64,000 nt of DNA from Westerdykella aurantiaca (lineage: Eukaryota > Ascomycota > Dothideomycetes > Pleosporales > Sporormiaceae), in NCBI GenBank assembly GCA_030412805.1, contig JASJFJ010000002.1, positions 2,976,001-3,040,000 of the forward strand, written 5' to 3'. The number at the start of each line of letters is the position of its first letter. Position 1 is the stretch's first letter. Shown here piece after piece: positions 19,432 to 31,100 of the stretch. The position numbers were made by a program, and so were the translations under genes. The notes below the pieces were generated by a model that did no database searches, had not been told where the DNA came from, and saw only the letters and a program-made list of their open reading frames with translations.

Positions 19432-21630
19432 CTAGCCAAGGCGGACCTTCTCTAGGTTCCAAATAATGTCGTCATGGAAATGGAGTTTTCTGCCGGAGGA
19501 GATTCTACGATGTCCTCGGAAACGGGACCCCCTCATGCGCCGCAACTGGTCACTTGACGTATCCACTTCGAGGATAGTAATCCGTTCTCTCACCGCATCC
19601 TTTTCGCCTACGAGCAGAAGAAAATATGTAGTTGAATACTCTGCAATTTTCAGCGCCATAAAGCAATTGTAAGTTTTCATCTGTTGGAAATCCGGTAGAC
19701 TGCTCCACTCGATTTCGTGATAGTAGTGCCTTTCAACGTAATCGTCCATCCAGGTCAGCGCCATTGCTGATGTGACACGGTCTTTGTCACAACCAGCCAG
19801 CGATGAAATCAACTCCCCAGAAGTGGAAAGGAACTTCACCTGCGTGGCGAAGCTCCACAGCCAAATATGTTGACTGTAGACGGACGGTAGACCGTCATAG
19901 CCTCCCTGGAGAACACACGACCCGAAATCTTGAAAGGTTCCGTCACTCCTCTCTACCCAGACTGCTATAACACGGGACCCCACGTGGCTGTGGTAATGGA
20001 AGTCATCGCCACGCCAGCCAGACCACGACCAGCTGGGAAACCCTGGTCGACGGACGGGATTTCTGGCTGTCCAAGTTAGAGCGGATGCAAATGATGCGGA
20101 CATTGAGTCATGTAAGACTGGATTCTGCGGGACCGCTTCTCGTAAAGTCGTGCATTGTTGCTGAACGTTCGAAGAAGTACCGGACGTGGGTGCATCGCTC
20201 CCAGGCTGGATAGTGAATGGCAACCCAAAGTAATGCTTTACTGGAATCTCTGCTTGCGAAAAATGGCGCAAGATGCCGTGGAAGGCGTTAATCGCATCGG
20301 TCTGATAACTCATCTCTCGCTCAAAGTATGTCGCCATAAGCTTCCCAAGACTGACAACGGATAAGTCGGCGTCTAAATCTGTGACAGGTTCCCACCATGG
20401 CCCTCGCATTGGCTTTTCCCATGGCCACTTAACAGGGATTGGCCTAAGTTCCACCGTTTCGCATTGTTGCATGAGGCCACATTCGAAGTAAACCTCGTCT
20501 GGTGTGAAGTACAACCGTCTCCTCGATAGAACGGCCTCTTGTAGCGTCCATGCTCGTTTCCACCACGTAGAGTTTTTGATGAAATGCGCGGGCGGCCGCA
20601 GTGTTGAGACCAATTCTTTATCCCCAATGGCAAGACTGTGCTGCTGGGTCGTACGGTGAATCTTCACACCCGGAAGCCTGCAAGAAGGGCCTTCTACCAG
20701 TGCAATAAGTGTGATCTCAGCTCTCCCATAAATGAGATCCATCCGTTTGATTTGCTCATGCTTCAATGCTGCGTTCGTCTGCGTTATACAATATCGATCC
20801 ACCCACAAGTACTTCAAACCGAGCGATTTCGTTGCGGTCAAAGCATCTTCTATGAGAGGTAGCAGGCTCGTTGCAAGGAGAGAAGATTCAACGGTGTCCG
20901 AATTAGAACTCTGTTTGCCCCACACATAGCTAAGCGCCGCGTACTTCGTATGTGGACGACCGTCTCTGAGTTCCAGTGTCTCACAGTCTATCACCTGGAA
21001 GGGCACGGTAATCTCCTCGGCTAATTGTACAGTATTACAGAAATCATGAGAATCGCCGCAACGTGAAACCCAGGATTTAACCACATCGAAATCTACGAGT
21101 TTCGAGACTTTTCGAATTGATAGCTGAGCGTACTGGTTTTCAGGAGAATAGCCGCAAAGCATGGCCATATCGTGTATTCTGGAGATTTGCCACGGTATTT
21201 CCGAAATCCATGATGAGTCCATGACAGCCAATACGGTGGAGGATATTCTGGAAGGTAAACGGAAGTAGATTCCACCATAAAGTTGACTCCACGGGACCAC
21301 CCAGAGTTGGAAGTTCTCTTGTCGGCCACTGGACCGTAACCGGCAAGCAGCAAAGATCCGGCATACGGGGCAAGCAGAGTTTTCGTCTTCATCCGTTAAT
21401 GAACCAATACTCAGAACCATCTTTGGTTCCGTTTCGGTATGAGCAGCTGTTCTTAGAGCTTCAACTGCATTTTCTAGTTGGAATTCTTGACAACGAAGGC
21501 AATACCTGTCGTTGAGACTTGGGCTGGGGTAAGACGGCATATCGACAAATGGGAGGGAAGTTTGAGATATTGGATTATGCGAGCTGTTGTTGATAACAAG
21601 GGAAGGCTGAGAGGTAGCTTCAGGCAGCAA
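19432..21630 (-). CDS. HET-domain (heterokaryon incompatibility) protein
   Basis: A single exon of 732 residues. The HET domain begins around residue 228 with KYAALSYVWG, and continues through LLPLIEDALTATKSLGLKYLWVDRYCI and the EQIKRMDLIYGRAEITLIAL block, the standard core. Downstream are WWKRAWTLQEAVLSRRRLYFT, common in long HET proteins, and FPSWSWSGWRGD. The N-terminus holds a Cys-pair segment (RYCLRCQEF and CPVCRIFAACRL) that may bind zinc. HET proteins trigger cell death on fusion of incompatible fungi, but most paralogues have no tested role. The first ATG is at 21630; MPSYPSPSLND at 21540 is an alternative just before the conserved part. The gene sits in the accessory-looking interval. 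Confidence 0.88.
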   Translation of the reverse strand: MLPEATSQPSLVINNSSHNPISQTSLPFVDMPSYPSPSLNDRYCLRCQEFQLENAVEALRTAAHTETEPKMVLSIGSLTDEDENSACPVCRIFAACRLRSSGRQENFQLWVVPWSQLYGGIYFRLPSRISSTVLAVMDSSWISEIPWQISRIHDMAMLCGYSPENQYAQLSIRKVSKLVDFDVVKSWVSRCGDSHDFCNTVQLAEEITVPFQVIDCETLELRDGRPHTKYAALSYVWGKQSSNSDTVESSLLATSLLPLIEDALTATKSLGLKYLWVDRYCITQTNAALKHEQIKRMDLIYGRAEITLIALVEGPSCRLPGVKIHRTTQQHSLAIGDKELVSTLRPPAHFIKNSTWWKRAWTLQEAVLSRRRLYFTPDEVYFECGLMQQCETVELRPIPVKWPWEKPMRGPWWEPVTDLDADLSVVSLGKLMATYFEREMSYQTDAINAFHGILRHFSQAEIPVKHYFGLPFTIQPGSDAPTSGTSSNVQQQCTTLREAVPQNPVLHDSMSASFASALTWTARNPVRRPGFPSWSWSGWRGDDFHYHSHVGSRVIAVWVERSDGTFQDFGSCVLQGGYDGLPSVYSQHIWLWSFATQVKFLSTSGELISSLAGCDKDRVTSAMALTWMDDYVERHYYHEIEWSSLPDFQQMKTYNCFMALKIAEYSTTYFLLLVGEKDAVRERITILEVDTSSDQLRRMRGSRFRGHRRISSGRKLHFHDDIIWNLEKVRLG

Positions 21631-23590
21631 GAAGTGGGTTGGTCACGTGTCTCATTCCTATATACCAAAGTCATAGCCAGGTAAATTGTAGTATATACAT
21701 GCCGATGTGTGCTTATTCGAGCTAAACAATATAATGCTATAACCTAATGCTCTTCTTCTATTTAGCGAAACTTCTACCCGAATGCCAGATGTTCCTCTTC
21801 GCAGCTATGCACAAAGCTGCTCAAGTGGCAAGACGTTCGTCGACGAATACATACCTGCCAAAACGATCACATACCCAATCCGCCCGTCCCTCCTCGGTCT
21901 GACTCCAGCCACAGAACTCAGATGTAACCTCAACGTCACTCCTCTCCTTCCGCCTAAATTATGCCCACCAATTTGCTGGATCTCACTTCCTTGAACACTC
22001 GCTGCTCGCATTCGCTCCGCTCCCGCTTTGCAGCTGCACGATGGCCGAAAGAGGAAATATCAAGCGAATACCTTTTGGCGTAGCGGCTAGGGTAGGCGAG
22101 CGAGATGAGTGGGGACAAGCGAAATGCGGGTAAGGGCAGGGGGAAGCGAGCGATGGAAATTGTACTAAAATGGTGAATTGGGGTACGGCCGAGGATGGAT
22201 ATGAACGACGGGTATATTTTCAGATTGGAGGTGGGAGATGTTTGTTTGGGTTTATATTGGGAAGGGTTGGATGCGGAGAAGCTCGTTACGGGTACGACGG
22301 TACTATCTCTTGTAAAGAGAATCAGGAACACAGTGGACATTTCATGTGATATATACCTCATCCAAGCAAGAAGATTTTAGACAAGAAAACATATCGAGTA
22401 ATGGAACTCGGTGAAATGTTCACAGACAGCTGACAGAAACAAGACATTTCGCACATGGCAATTTGCGTACCCACTAATTTACCCATACCCATCCTCCACT
22501 GCCTCCACATCAACTAGCCTCCCCAGCCAAGGCAAGGCGAAAACGCCTGCAGGGCTGAATCCAGATCCTCCATGCCTGTCCCTGTTTTCTAGAAAGCGGT
22601 ATCGGCGGACCAGGGACCGGGAAGGCAGGGAAAGACGAGTACGGCAGGGGAAAGCGACCTGCAAAAGTATCGGGGGTAGATTTATTGCAGCTCAAGACGA
22701 CGTGTTCCGTCCGGAGCGCGGTACGCGTACTCCCTATATCTCTCATAGATATACCAGACTGTCTGAAAGTAATTGTGTCTTGTGATCGCGACAAGTCAAG
22801 CAAAGGGTATCTTAATTTCACGCCGTCAATGAAGAATGCATTCCAAGACTCCCTGTTTTGAGAAGGCATCTATTTTTCATGAGATATCCCGTATCCCGCG
22901 CTCGGCCAGCAGAAGGCCATGCAAGTCCATCCATTATATCCCCTCTCTTGTATTACCCTAACGATGCTGTGCCGTCTTTCAAGGCGTATCCGACCCATCC
23001 TTGTCCATAAACGATGCTGCGGAAGGAAATTGAAGCCCAAGAACCAGAATAAACAACCGTAAAAGATGTTCCCAACCCATGCCCACAAACGTAACTCCCA
23101 GCCTCATTCAATCATTGCCAAAGGAAAAAAAAGTATGCCCCACAGTGTTGGTCTCAGGGACACACTTCACTGGAAGCTGAAATACCAAAACTTGGTGGAA
23201 GGAGGACAAAGGAAAGACAGAAGCTGACAACATCCTGACAACGTCCAGACTAGGGATCAGCCCCGCAACGCCACATTTGATATCCACGGTGGGAAAACGG
23301 CGCTGCTTTGACCCCCTTTTATGCATGTAATCAGAAGAATACGCACTAGGTGTGCAGCCTTCGTCTGGCGAAACAAGTTTTCATATCGAGCCGGAAGCTG
23401 AATGACACTGTCAGCAGCGCTGCCATGCACATGCGGAGTTGCATAGACTTCATCTTGTCGGACTGTGCCACACTTCCACCACCTCGTCAAGGATTGCTGT
23501 TTTGGGATTGGCGTCTCCAGTCGACGAACACGTCGCACAGAGCAGTCGAGCACGGGAGATCTCCTATCCTTGATACTGCTGTGGTCTGGC
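21631..23590. other. Gene-poor interval between HET and APH-like genes
   Basis: Nearly 2 kb contains the HET promoter side and the 3' flank of the APH-like gene. Open frames of 60-135 codons occur on both strands, but none has recognisable domains, and splice-aware reading did not join them into anything. I see no RNA gene. Confidence 0.45.
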
Positions 23591-24728
23591 CTAGGGCATC
23601 CGAGCCAGCTCGTTGAGAGCGTATGTGAGCGAGCGTCGTGCTTCTACCTCGTCGATGCTCAGATGTGGTCTGTAGAAATGCGCAACGATTTGAACGATGG
23701 CCCTGTATGCAGTATACCTGGAACGTCCTTAGCATACAGCTTGAAAACGGCATGATGACTTACATCAGAAGTCTAGCCCTAACCCCCTCGGTCTGTGGAG
23801 GACATTCGCCAAACCCCTGGAAAAAGGCCTCATTGTTGTTCGTCATACCATCGCTCATGAGCGGGTCCCCCCAAATGACATTGGAGAACCCCACCAGGCC
23901 GCTGATTTTCTTCGTTTTCTCGTCCAGAAGGACGTTCTGCGGGTCGCAAATGTCGAGGGCTACCAGTCGGGGCTGCGTGACTTCGTTCAACGACTGGGCG
24001 TGCTTTCCGACATAGTACCGAATGCTATCATATGGAATGGTTACCAACATGTCCTCTCCATCCCGCAGGACCGCCTCGAGAAGGGCCAGAAAAGCGTCTT
24101 TCCAGGAAGAGTGGCCCCTCTTGGCATAGACCTTGTGCATAAGGCCAAACTGTTGGGAGGAGAGCGTCGTAAGAGCTCGTACATATGAACCTAACGTCCG
24201 GTCCACGGTCCGCCGTTCAGACGCAGAAATGTGTGCGCAGAGTTCTGAGAGAGGCCTTCCAGGCATACTGTTCACCATCAAAAATGGCGAACCCAGAGAT
24301 TCGCCCTGGCTGTCGTACTTGATAACTTGTGGGACGGGGAGCTGAGTGAACTCGCGAAGAGTTTCAAGGGTTCTGTGCTCCGTTTCTAAGCCGTGCCTTT
24401 CGTGCCGCAAAAGTCGTGTGTTGTAAATCGGGGGGCATTTAAGGACCAGCGAGCTCCCATCCGCAAGTTTCGCAAGGAATACCTGGTACAATCGGCCCTG
24501 GAACCGTTCCGCTTGTTGTAAAGTGATTCGAGATGATCGAAAGACGCTGCGAATAACTTTTTGTATGCTTGAGAAATCGGGAGAGGCTCCACAAGAAGTG
24601 GACGAGAGAGAGGAAGACTCGGAGCGCGAGGAGACGGCTAGGTGAGTGTCTGAAGTTCTGGATCGATGTCGACCATAACCCATAGTTACCACTGGATATA
24701 CTGCTACTTCAAGAGGTGGAAGGTGCAT
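23591..24728 (-). CDS. APH-like phosphotransferase (kinase fold), probably catalytically dead
   Basis: Exons 23764-24728 and 23591-23717 (46-nt intron) give 363 residues; splicing restores the family ending YTAYRAIVQIVAHFYRP...ALNELARMP. The N-lobe has the ATP-binding pattern FQGRLYQVFLAKLADGSSLVLKCPP, and the hinge FLMVNSMPGRPLSEL. The catalytic loop reads VALDICDPQN (Asp at ~259) where active APH enzymes have HxDxxxxN, so the His is missing. The metal-binding Asp of the DFG-like motif is replaced by Gly (GLVGFSN, ~280). WGDP follows as expected. Substrate unknown. The start at 24728 (MHLPP) was preferred; 24683 is close, and the ATG at 24953 would add a hydrophobic stretch unlike the family. 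Confidence 0.7.
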
Positions 24729-25883
24729 CGCGGTGGGAAGTTGGGGTCTTGAGGGGTAAAGTGAGCCCAATCTAATGGCGGACTGTAGTCCTAGCGATGT
24801 GGTCAATGCCCTGAGAACGAAAATCAGGAGTAAGCGGTTCAACAGGTTGATACCAGTTTGGCCAGCGCAAGCTTCGAAGAAAAATTTAAACCTATATAGC
24901 ACTGAGCTGGTCAAAAGAAAGGCGAGGATGCTGTTGTCATATTCGAGGAACAAATGCCCCCGAGCATCGCCGAGGCATGAACTCGTCTATCAGCCGTCGG
25001 AACAGCGCCTACGTCGATATGCTCCTACCCGCAAGGGAGGTCGAGCCAAGGTGCTCGGTGCCGCAATGCATCTCGGAGCATGTCGTGAAGAGGTTACAAA
25101 CCGCCGCCACAACCTTAGTGGGAGGGCAAGCTTGCGTTCGGCTATGCGGACTCGCCTACCAAGCGTGAAAAGCAGGGGATGACTCCGCAGTGACGGTCCC
25201 TAAAAATGCGCCGCATTCGTAACCGTTCGGTAACTGAAGATTATGTGGTCACGACGGCGTCGCCAGATGTGTCAAGGACGGCCGGACTCAAATGTTCGTC
25301 TAAATTAACCCGTTCAGGTAAGCGTCTCTGCTGCGCAGTTACACGGGCCGCTGATTGGAGGTAATGGAATTTGGGAAATGGTTTCAAATGGTCTTGATAT
25401 TTGACAGGCTTCGGTTTGGCAAATGAGCAAATGGCATATACCCATTGGAGAAACCGACATCATCGCCCTTCGGCTCGTCCGACCTCAAGCCTAGACGGAT
25501 GATCAACACAAGGATCCCATACCAAGGTTCGACGCCTCAGAAGTACGCCTGTCTGTCAGACGACTTCTCATTCATTAGCGTGGGATACGAATGCGCCACA
25601 CGTGGATTTTGGTAGAGATCCGGCAATCTGGAGACGAGCAACGGCAAGCGAATCCTCATGTCAAGCCGCTTCTCTGGAACCGATGTACAGTATCTCGTAA
25701 CACAGGCTTCTCCGTTGTTACCATGTACGACAGCGCCTGCAGGTGAGACCCTCTCGGGGAAGCTTCCTTTCTAGGACCAATGACGGCTGGCAGGCTTACA
25801 ATTCGACTGCATGGCCAAGATTGGAAACGGGGCAGTTCCGACATACCGGACGAAAGCAGATGGACGTTCATCGGTGAAGGCGA
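24729..25883. other. Upstream region of the APH-like gene, gene-free
   Basis: These 1.15 kb lie between two leftward genes. The sequence is of mixed composition with no family-like open frame. GGTTCGACGCC (near 25526) resembles a tRNA B box, but no matching A box or cloverleaf surrounds it. Confidence 0.45.
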
Positions 25884-27128
25884 TCAGCCCGATTTGACCA
25901 CATCCTCCTCCTCCTCTCCTCCAGCTGCATCATGGAGCTCTGCAAGGTTAAAGCGTTTCAGTTTCTCGAACTCGGGGCCGACGACGCTCATGCCGATTAC
26001 GTTCTACTCCGGGTCAGCAACCGCAGGAAAATGTAAAGTAAGAAAAAGTCACATACTTTGTAAATCTCAACAAGAATAAGCAGGTCGTATCCCGACAGGT
26101 CAACCTTGTGGCCCGGGCCAACTGCAGCAGCTACTGTTTTGATGATGTTGTCTCTCGTAAACTCTCTGTTGTTTCGAATAGATGTGCGGATGGCGAACTA
26201 TAGTACCAATGATCAGCCAGGCACATCCCTTCTCAATCATCAAAGTGCGATCGTCACGAAAGCCAGCAAATAAGCAATTTACGAGGAGAGGCTCACCTTC
26301 TTGCCCGTATTGTCAGGGCCATGAAAGTGTGGGGATAGTACTGATTTAGCGACTTCGTCGAGCCCTCTATCCGTGGCCTTTTCTATGCCGCTAATGGGTG
26401 TAAGTCTCTTGACAAAGCGACACCGTTTCTGCTCGACGCCATTTGCAGCATCTTGACATATCTTCTGGACAAAAGCAACCGGCTCAATGGGGGGTTTGGT
26501 CTTGAAAAACAGCACTGAAAGATCAGTAATACATCTGGTAATGATACTCCTCCGTAACTTACAGCATTGAGTATCTAGCTTGACAGACGTGAATAACGGG
26601 TCCGCAGTAGGCTTACGCATATCATCAAGTTCTTTCTTGATTTGGGCTTCGATATCTGCATCATCACCCTCCGAATCATCGTTGTCAGCCGTACCGGTAA
26701 TCTGGTTCACACCGTATAGTCGCCCTGCATACTGCACATAAGGTCAATCGACGAAATAGGACATTGCTGCCTCTCTTTGAGACAGCATGAAGGACACGAC
26801 ATACTTCTTGGAATAGATCCCGCAGGTCAGCCACCGACTTTCCTTCTTTCTTCATGGAGCAGGTTGCCCAAATCCCCACATCGCCAGGTTGTATCCCACG
26901 AGCCTCGGCTGCATCTCTGCGTGGCATGTTCCATTGTTTTTTGCCTTGCTGATCGCTTTTAGCGGTGGCCTTCAATCCGCTGCAGGGCGAGAAACATGTC
27001 GGAACCGAGCAAAGCCACGATGCACGTTGGGATCTTTACGAGAAAAAGCTACTTACTTTAGCCCGCTTGTTTCCCCGCTCCGCCTTATGCTCCAAATCGG
27101 CTTTCCTCTTCCTAGGATCTGAACTCAT
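25884..27128 (-). CDS. TAN1: Tan1, THUMP-domain adaptor for tRNA N4-acetylcytidine
   Basis: Six minus-strand exons: 27057-27128, 26805-26948, 26563-26731, 26297-26514, 26057-26197 and 25884-26003. They give 287 residues, close to yeast Tan1 (289). The start SSDPRKRKADLEHKAE is basic. IQPGDVGIWATCSMKKEGKSVADLRDLF is the conserved first block. LDTQCLLFFKTKPPIEPVAFV and KRCRFVKRLTPISG form the NFLD/THUMP region, and FAIRTSIRNNREFTRDNIIKTVAAAVGPGHKVDLSGYDLLILVEIYK is the THUMP fold. Tan1 presents tRNA-Ser and tRNA-Leu to the acetyltransferase Kre33 for ac4C12. All junctions are GT-AG and in phase. It lies at the edge of the accessory-looking interval. Confidence 0.92.
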
Positions 27129-28127
27129 GATCCTTGAATTCTTCGAAACTTGCGATATGTGGAGTCGTGGAGTGTTTTGAAGACGGAGAGCCGTCGACGA
27201 AGGTTGTTATTAGTCCCACGCTAGTACTCATTCGGGGGTCAAAGTCTTGGCGACATATCCACTTCTCGGATCCATTTGTAGTACAATCAACTCCAATGCA
27301 ATGGACCTGAAGCACGCCGCAATTTCCAGCAGAGTGGAAGTGGCGACAGTCTCCCCACCAGGTCGCCGACTTAACACACATTCCCCGTTTCGGGGTCACC
27401 GGATCTGAGACATGCATCGCTGACCTCTATGTAGCCTCGAGCTCAGTTGCAGGTCGAAAGCAACATCACCGATTGTTCAATCTTCTGATCAAGCTTCTCA
27501 CCCTTCCGATCATGCAACCAAACAACTCACGCGCACAGCTAGGGAGGCCACAGATGGCCAAACCGGGATAGGGTCTTGTGACTTGCTTGCAGCCACCCGA
27601 TATTTGCGCTTCCAGCTCGTCGGAACAAGTTCAGCTCCACTGGACTTATGAACCAAAAGCCAATGGTGGCAGAGTGTGAATGTCTTATCGTCAGCTAAGA
27701 CGTGAGCATTATGACACAAGAGCAAGTCACTCACGGTGGACAACCTGGGTATTCATATTGATGAATGGGTATATCATTAGTGCGAAGGTACTTAAGTACC
27801 TCCATAAAACGCCCGCTCCCCTACAAAAGATGTGTAATGATGTAACAATGCTTCCTGCCAAATGCACATTCCAATCGTCGTCATAAAGTAAGGAAATGAA
27901 AATACATGTAAAGGAAAACCAGTCGTGCGAAGAAGTCAGCTCACCTCGTGAGTGAATACCATACCAAAAGAACCTAAAGCCGTCTTCTCGAGATATGCAG
28001 ATGGCCCGACCCTTGCTCTCGAAGAGTGAAGAAGTTTTAACTTGCGTACTGTCCGTTGGAGGGGTGAGAGAGCTAGCCAAACCAGCAACGTCAGTATATG
28101 TGATGATAACAGATGAAAAAGGGTGTT
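27129..28127. other. Intergenic region between TAN1 and the Sec7-PH gene
   Basis: About 1 kb forms the TAN1 promoter side and the 3' flank of the Sec7-PH gene. Short frames on both strands look random. Nothing else is recognisable. Confidence 0.45.
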
Positions 28128-31100
28128 TTAAGGCTCGGATTCGGGAGCCGTATTCGCACCATCAACTTCTGCAGTAGTAGAGACTTCGGCCCCGCTTGCT
28201 TCCCCATTCAGTTCACCATTCTGGGCTTTTTCTGCCTCTCTCTGAGCGTAGATCTTCGCCTTCTGGTTTTGAGCCGCTGTGAGCGAGTCGATGTAGGTGC
28301 GGAATTTGACGATTTCTCTCAAAAGATAGGAGGACTTGCGCTCCCAATTGCTCATGGCTTTCGCCGCATTGGGATGACGTGGAGAGAACTATGCAAGGTT
28401 AGCAACTTGTAAGCGTGCAACACAGGGGATGGAACGTACCGCAATGAGCATTGGAGCTCTCAATTCATTATGTCGTGCAAGTTCATCCTCAACGTTCTTG
28501 ACATAGTCGGTCAATGCTCGAAGCTGATCGACCTCCATGAGATTACTAGCCATCATACTTTGCGCTGGCGGCGTCCAGTCCGCAAGCACAACCTTGTCCC
28601 CAGGAAGCCTGGGTTTGATGGTCCCTGTCGCATGGTCAACCGAGCTGCGGAGGGAGCTCGCCATACTAGGACGAGGTACATGGCCGTGATGGGCTGATGG
28701 CGTGCTGTCGTTGCGGATTAGAGCTGGGTTGACGACAGTTTCCCCCCAACCATATTCGATGTTACTGACACCTCCAACGAGCGGTTCTTTGGACAACCTT
28801 GCAGACCAGTAATTGGCAGTCGAAACGAATTCCCGGACAATATCCGGAGTTCCAACTTGGAAAAGATGGACAGCACCTGTCGGCAGGGACAGTGCCCATA
28901 CGTGGGGGCGGTTCTTCGAGTAGCCAGGGGGCGGCAGAGCACTCGCAATGGATTGGCGGAGGAGGAAGCAGTCCAGTGCCTCAGCGTTATCCATCCAATT
29001 TCCGCCACCGACCACGCTGCCTGCAGAAGGGCGCGACTTGTTCTTCATCCGCATCGATTTTGAGTTCATGCTGAAGGAGAAAAGGCGCATGTAGCCCTTC
29101 TCAATGACAGCAAAGCATTCATTCCAAGTTCGGTCCTTGGCTTTCTTGTCCAAAGCTTCTAGATGATGCTTATGTTTCAGGATACCTTCCTTCGCCCATG
29201 GTGCTCCCGCAAGCTCCAATGTCTCATCCTCCAGGAGGGGCGCGACACGCGTGAAATCTTCGCTGCCCTCCATGGTTATACCTTCTTCCCGGATGATAGC
29301 CTGACTGAGCGCATTGGCAAAACCAATAGCTTGTTGATAGTCTCCATGGGCAAAATGAGAACCGAGCGATTCCATTGACATCATAGAAGTCCCAGTCTTC
29401 CCGATGGAGTACCTGCTCCACGTACTAGACCCAGCAGGACTCCAAACCGAGCCATCATCCAGACTGGTTCGGCTGGATGCAACAGTGGATGCTGGGTATA
29501 GTCGTGGTCTTGATCGCGTCTTTGAAGCCCAGCGATTGCCAACGCTCCTGAACTCGCCTTGAGAACGTCCACGGTAGCTGAGATTCTCCGATGGTGCCTT
29601 GCTCAAAACGCTGGGAGTACGCCGGAGCATACCGCTGACGGAGAGATTGTTCGAAGAAGGCTGCTCATGCACACGGAGCGTAGAGGCGCCATGCAGGGGT
29701 AATCTCTGGTGCCTGATCGAGTTGTAGAACTCCTTGAGCACAGTCTCGATTTGGTACTCCCAGCCCTTCATGGGTCCATTATAAGGGTTGTTAACCAGCG
29801 TGTTAGACTCAGGAGTGGCAGAGTCGGCTGAGACCCCTTCCGAACCAGAGCGAGCTGGAGGCCTTATGGACAGACGATTGCGCGCTTTCCTAGTTTCCAG
29901 CGGTTCGTCGGTCACTTCGGCAGAGAATGTAGTGTTCTCAGCAGCAGGAGAGTTCGGCTCCGACCTGCTCCAGGGAATGGAACCCCTTCTCGCCATGGCT
30001 GACTGAGGCCGCAGAGTCTCGTCCCCGCCATCCTTGATGGCTTCTTCACAAACACGAACGACCGTCGGCAATGTGTTCTTGACGAACTGGTTCCGCGTCA
30101 TCCTTGATTCAATGTCGGCAACGTGTAGGTCAGTGTTAAGGAGCAGGATAGAGTAGCAAATGGTATGAACGACATCTACGATTATAATTAGCTGAGAGGG
30201 TAGTGAACGATGAGCAAGTGATACGTACCTATTGCCTTGAAGCCGTGATTGGGATTGCATTCACACCATCGCTCTGAGAGACTCATAAGGATACGGTCAA
30301 CTTGCTGGGTCTCTGCTTTGAGCACAAGCTTCCCGCACAAGTCACGCATGGCGGCAAGGATATTGAAGCCGGCCCAGTCAAAGAGCTCCATGTACGCCTT
30401 CCTTATCCGTACGCTAGTTGACGTGACATCGCCGAGGATAGTAGCAACCTGGGACTTCTGTACAGAGGCATCTTCATTGTTGAAGAAACGGCGGGCACGC
30501 TCTCGATCTGCCTCGGTAGGCTCCTCGTCGTGTACGGGATGCCGCTCGATGGTAGGCGGCACAGCATCCGGTTCAGACTCGCGACTTTCAACCTGCACGA
30601 GCGGCAGGCTTGTTGCGGAGTGGAAGACATCTTGGGGCGACGTTGCGTCGGGTGTCTCGGCAGAGGTCTCTTTCTCTTTCTCCCTCCGCGTGCCTTCCAT
30701 AGGCAGCGACAAAGTCAAATCCAACCTCTCCTCGGACGGTGTGGGCTCGAGCCACACCCTCTGACCTCTTCCAGGACTCTTCCGTGTCGCTGCGTTCCCG
30801 TCCGCCGCCGGGGCGAGCACCCACCCATCTTCATCCTCCAGATCTGTTGTCGAATGCGACGGTGCCGGATGTGCGCTCACACCAGACTTCTGCGCCTCCT
30901 GTGCAGACCTAATTTCTCTCGGAAGATCCTCGAAGCTCGGTGATGGAGGCACCGTGCGTGAGGATCGTCGTTCGCCTGATGGCGTTGCTCGACCGCTGCG
31001 GTCCTCATTGCAACTGCTACTGTCAGCAAGGAACGACGCGTCTTGTGCGTCGATGAGAGTTGATTTTCGGGTTTTCATCTTGAGTTTCAATCTTGGGCTA

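Noticed and set aside
24729..24953. An upstream ATG at 24953 extending the APH-like protein by 75 residues.
   Set aside because: The extension is a hydrophobic, unconserved-looking stretch unlike the family N-terminus; starts at 24728 or 24683 are more plausible.
25526..25536. GGTTCGACGCC resembling a tRNA B box.
   Set aside because: No A box at the right distance and no acceptor or anticodon stem can be folded around it.
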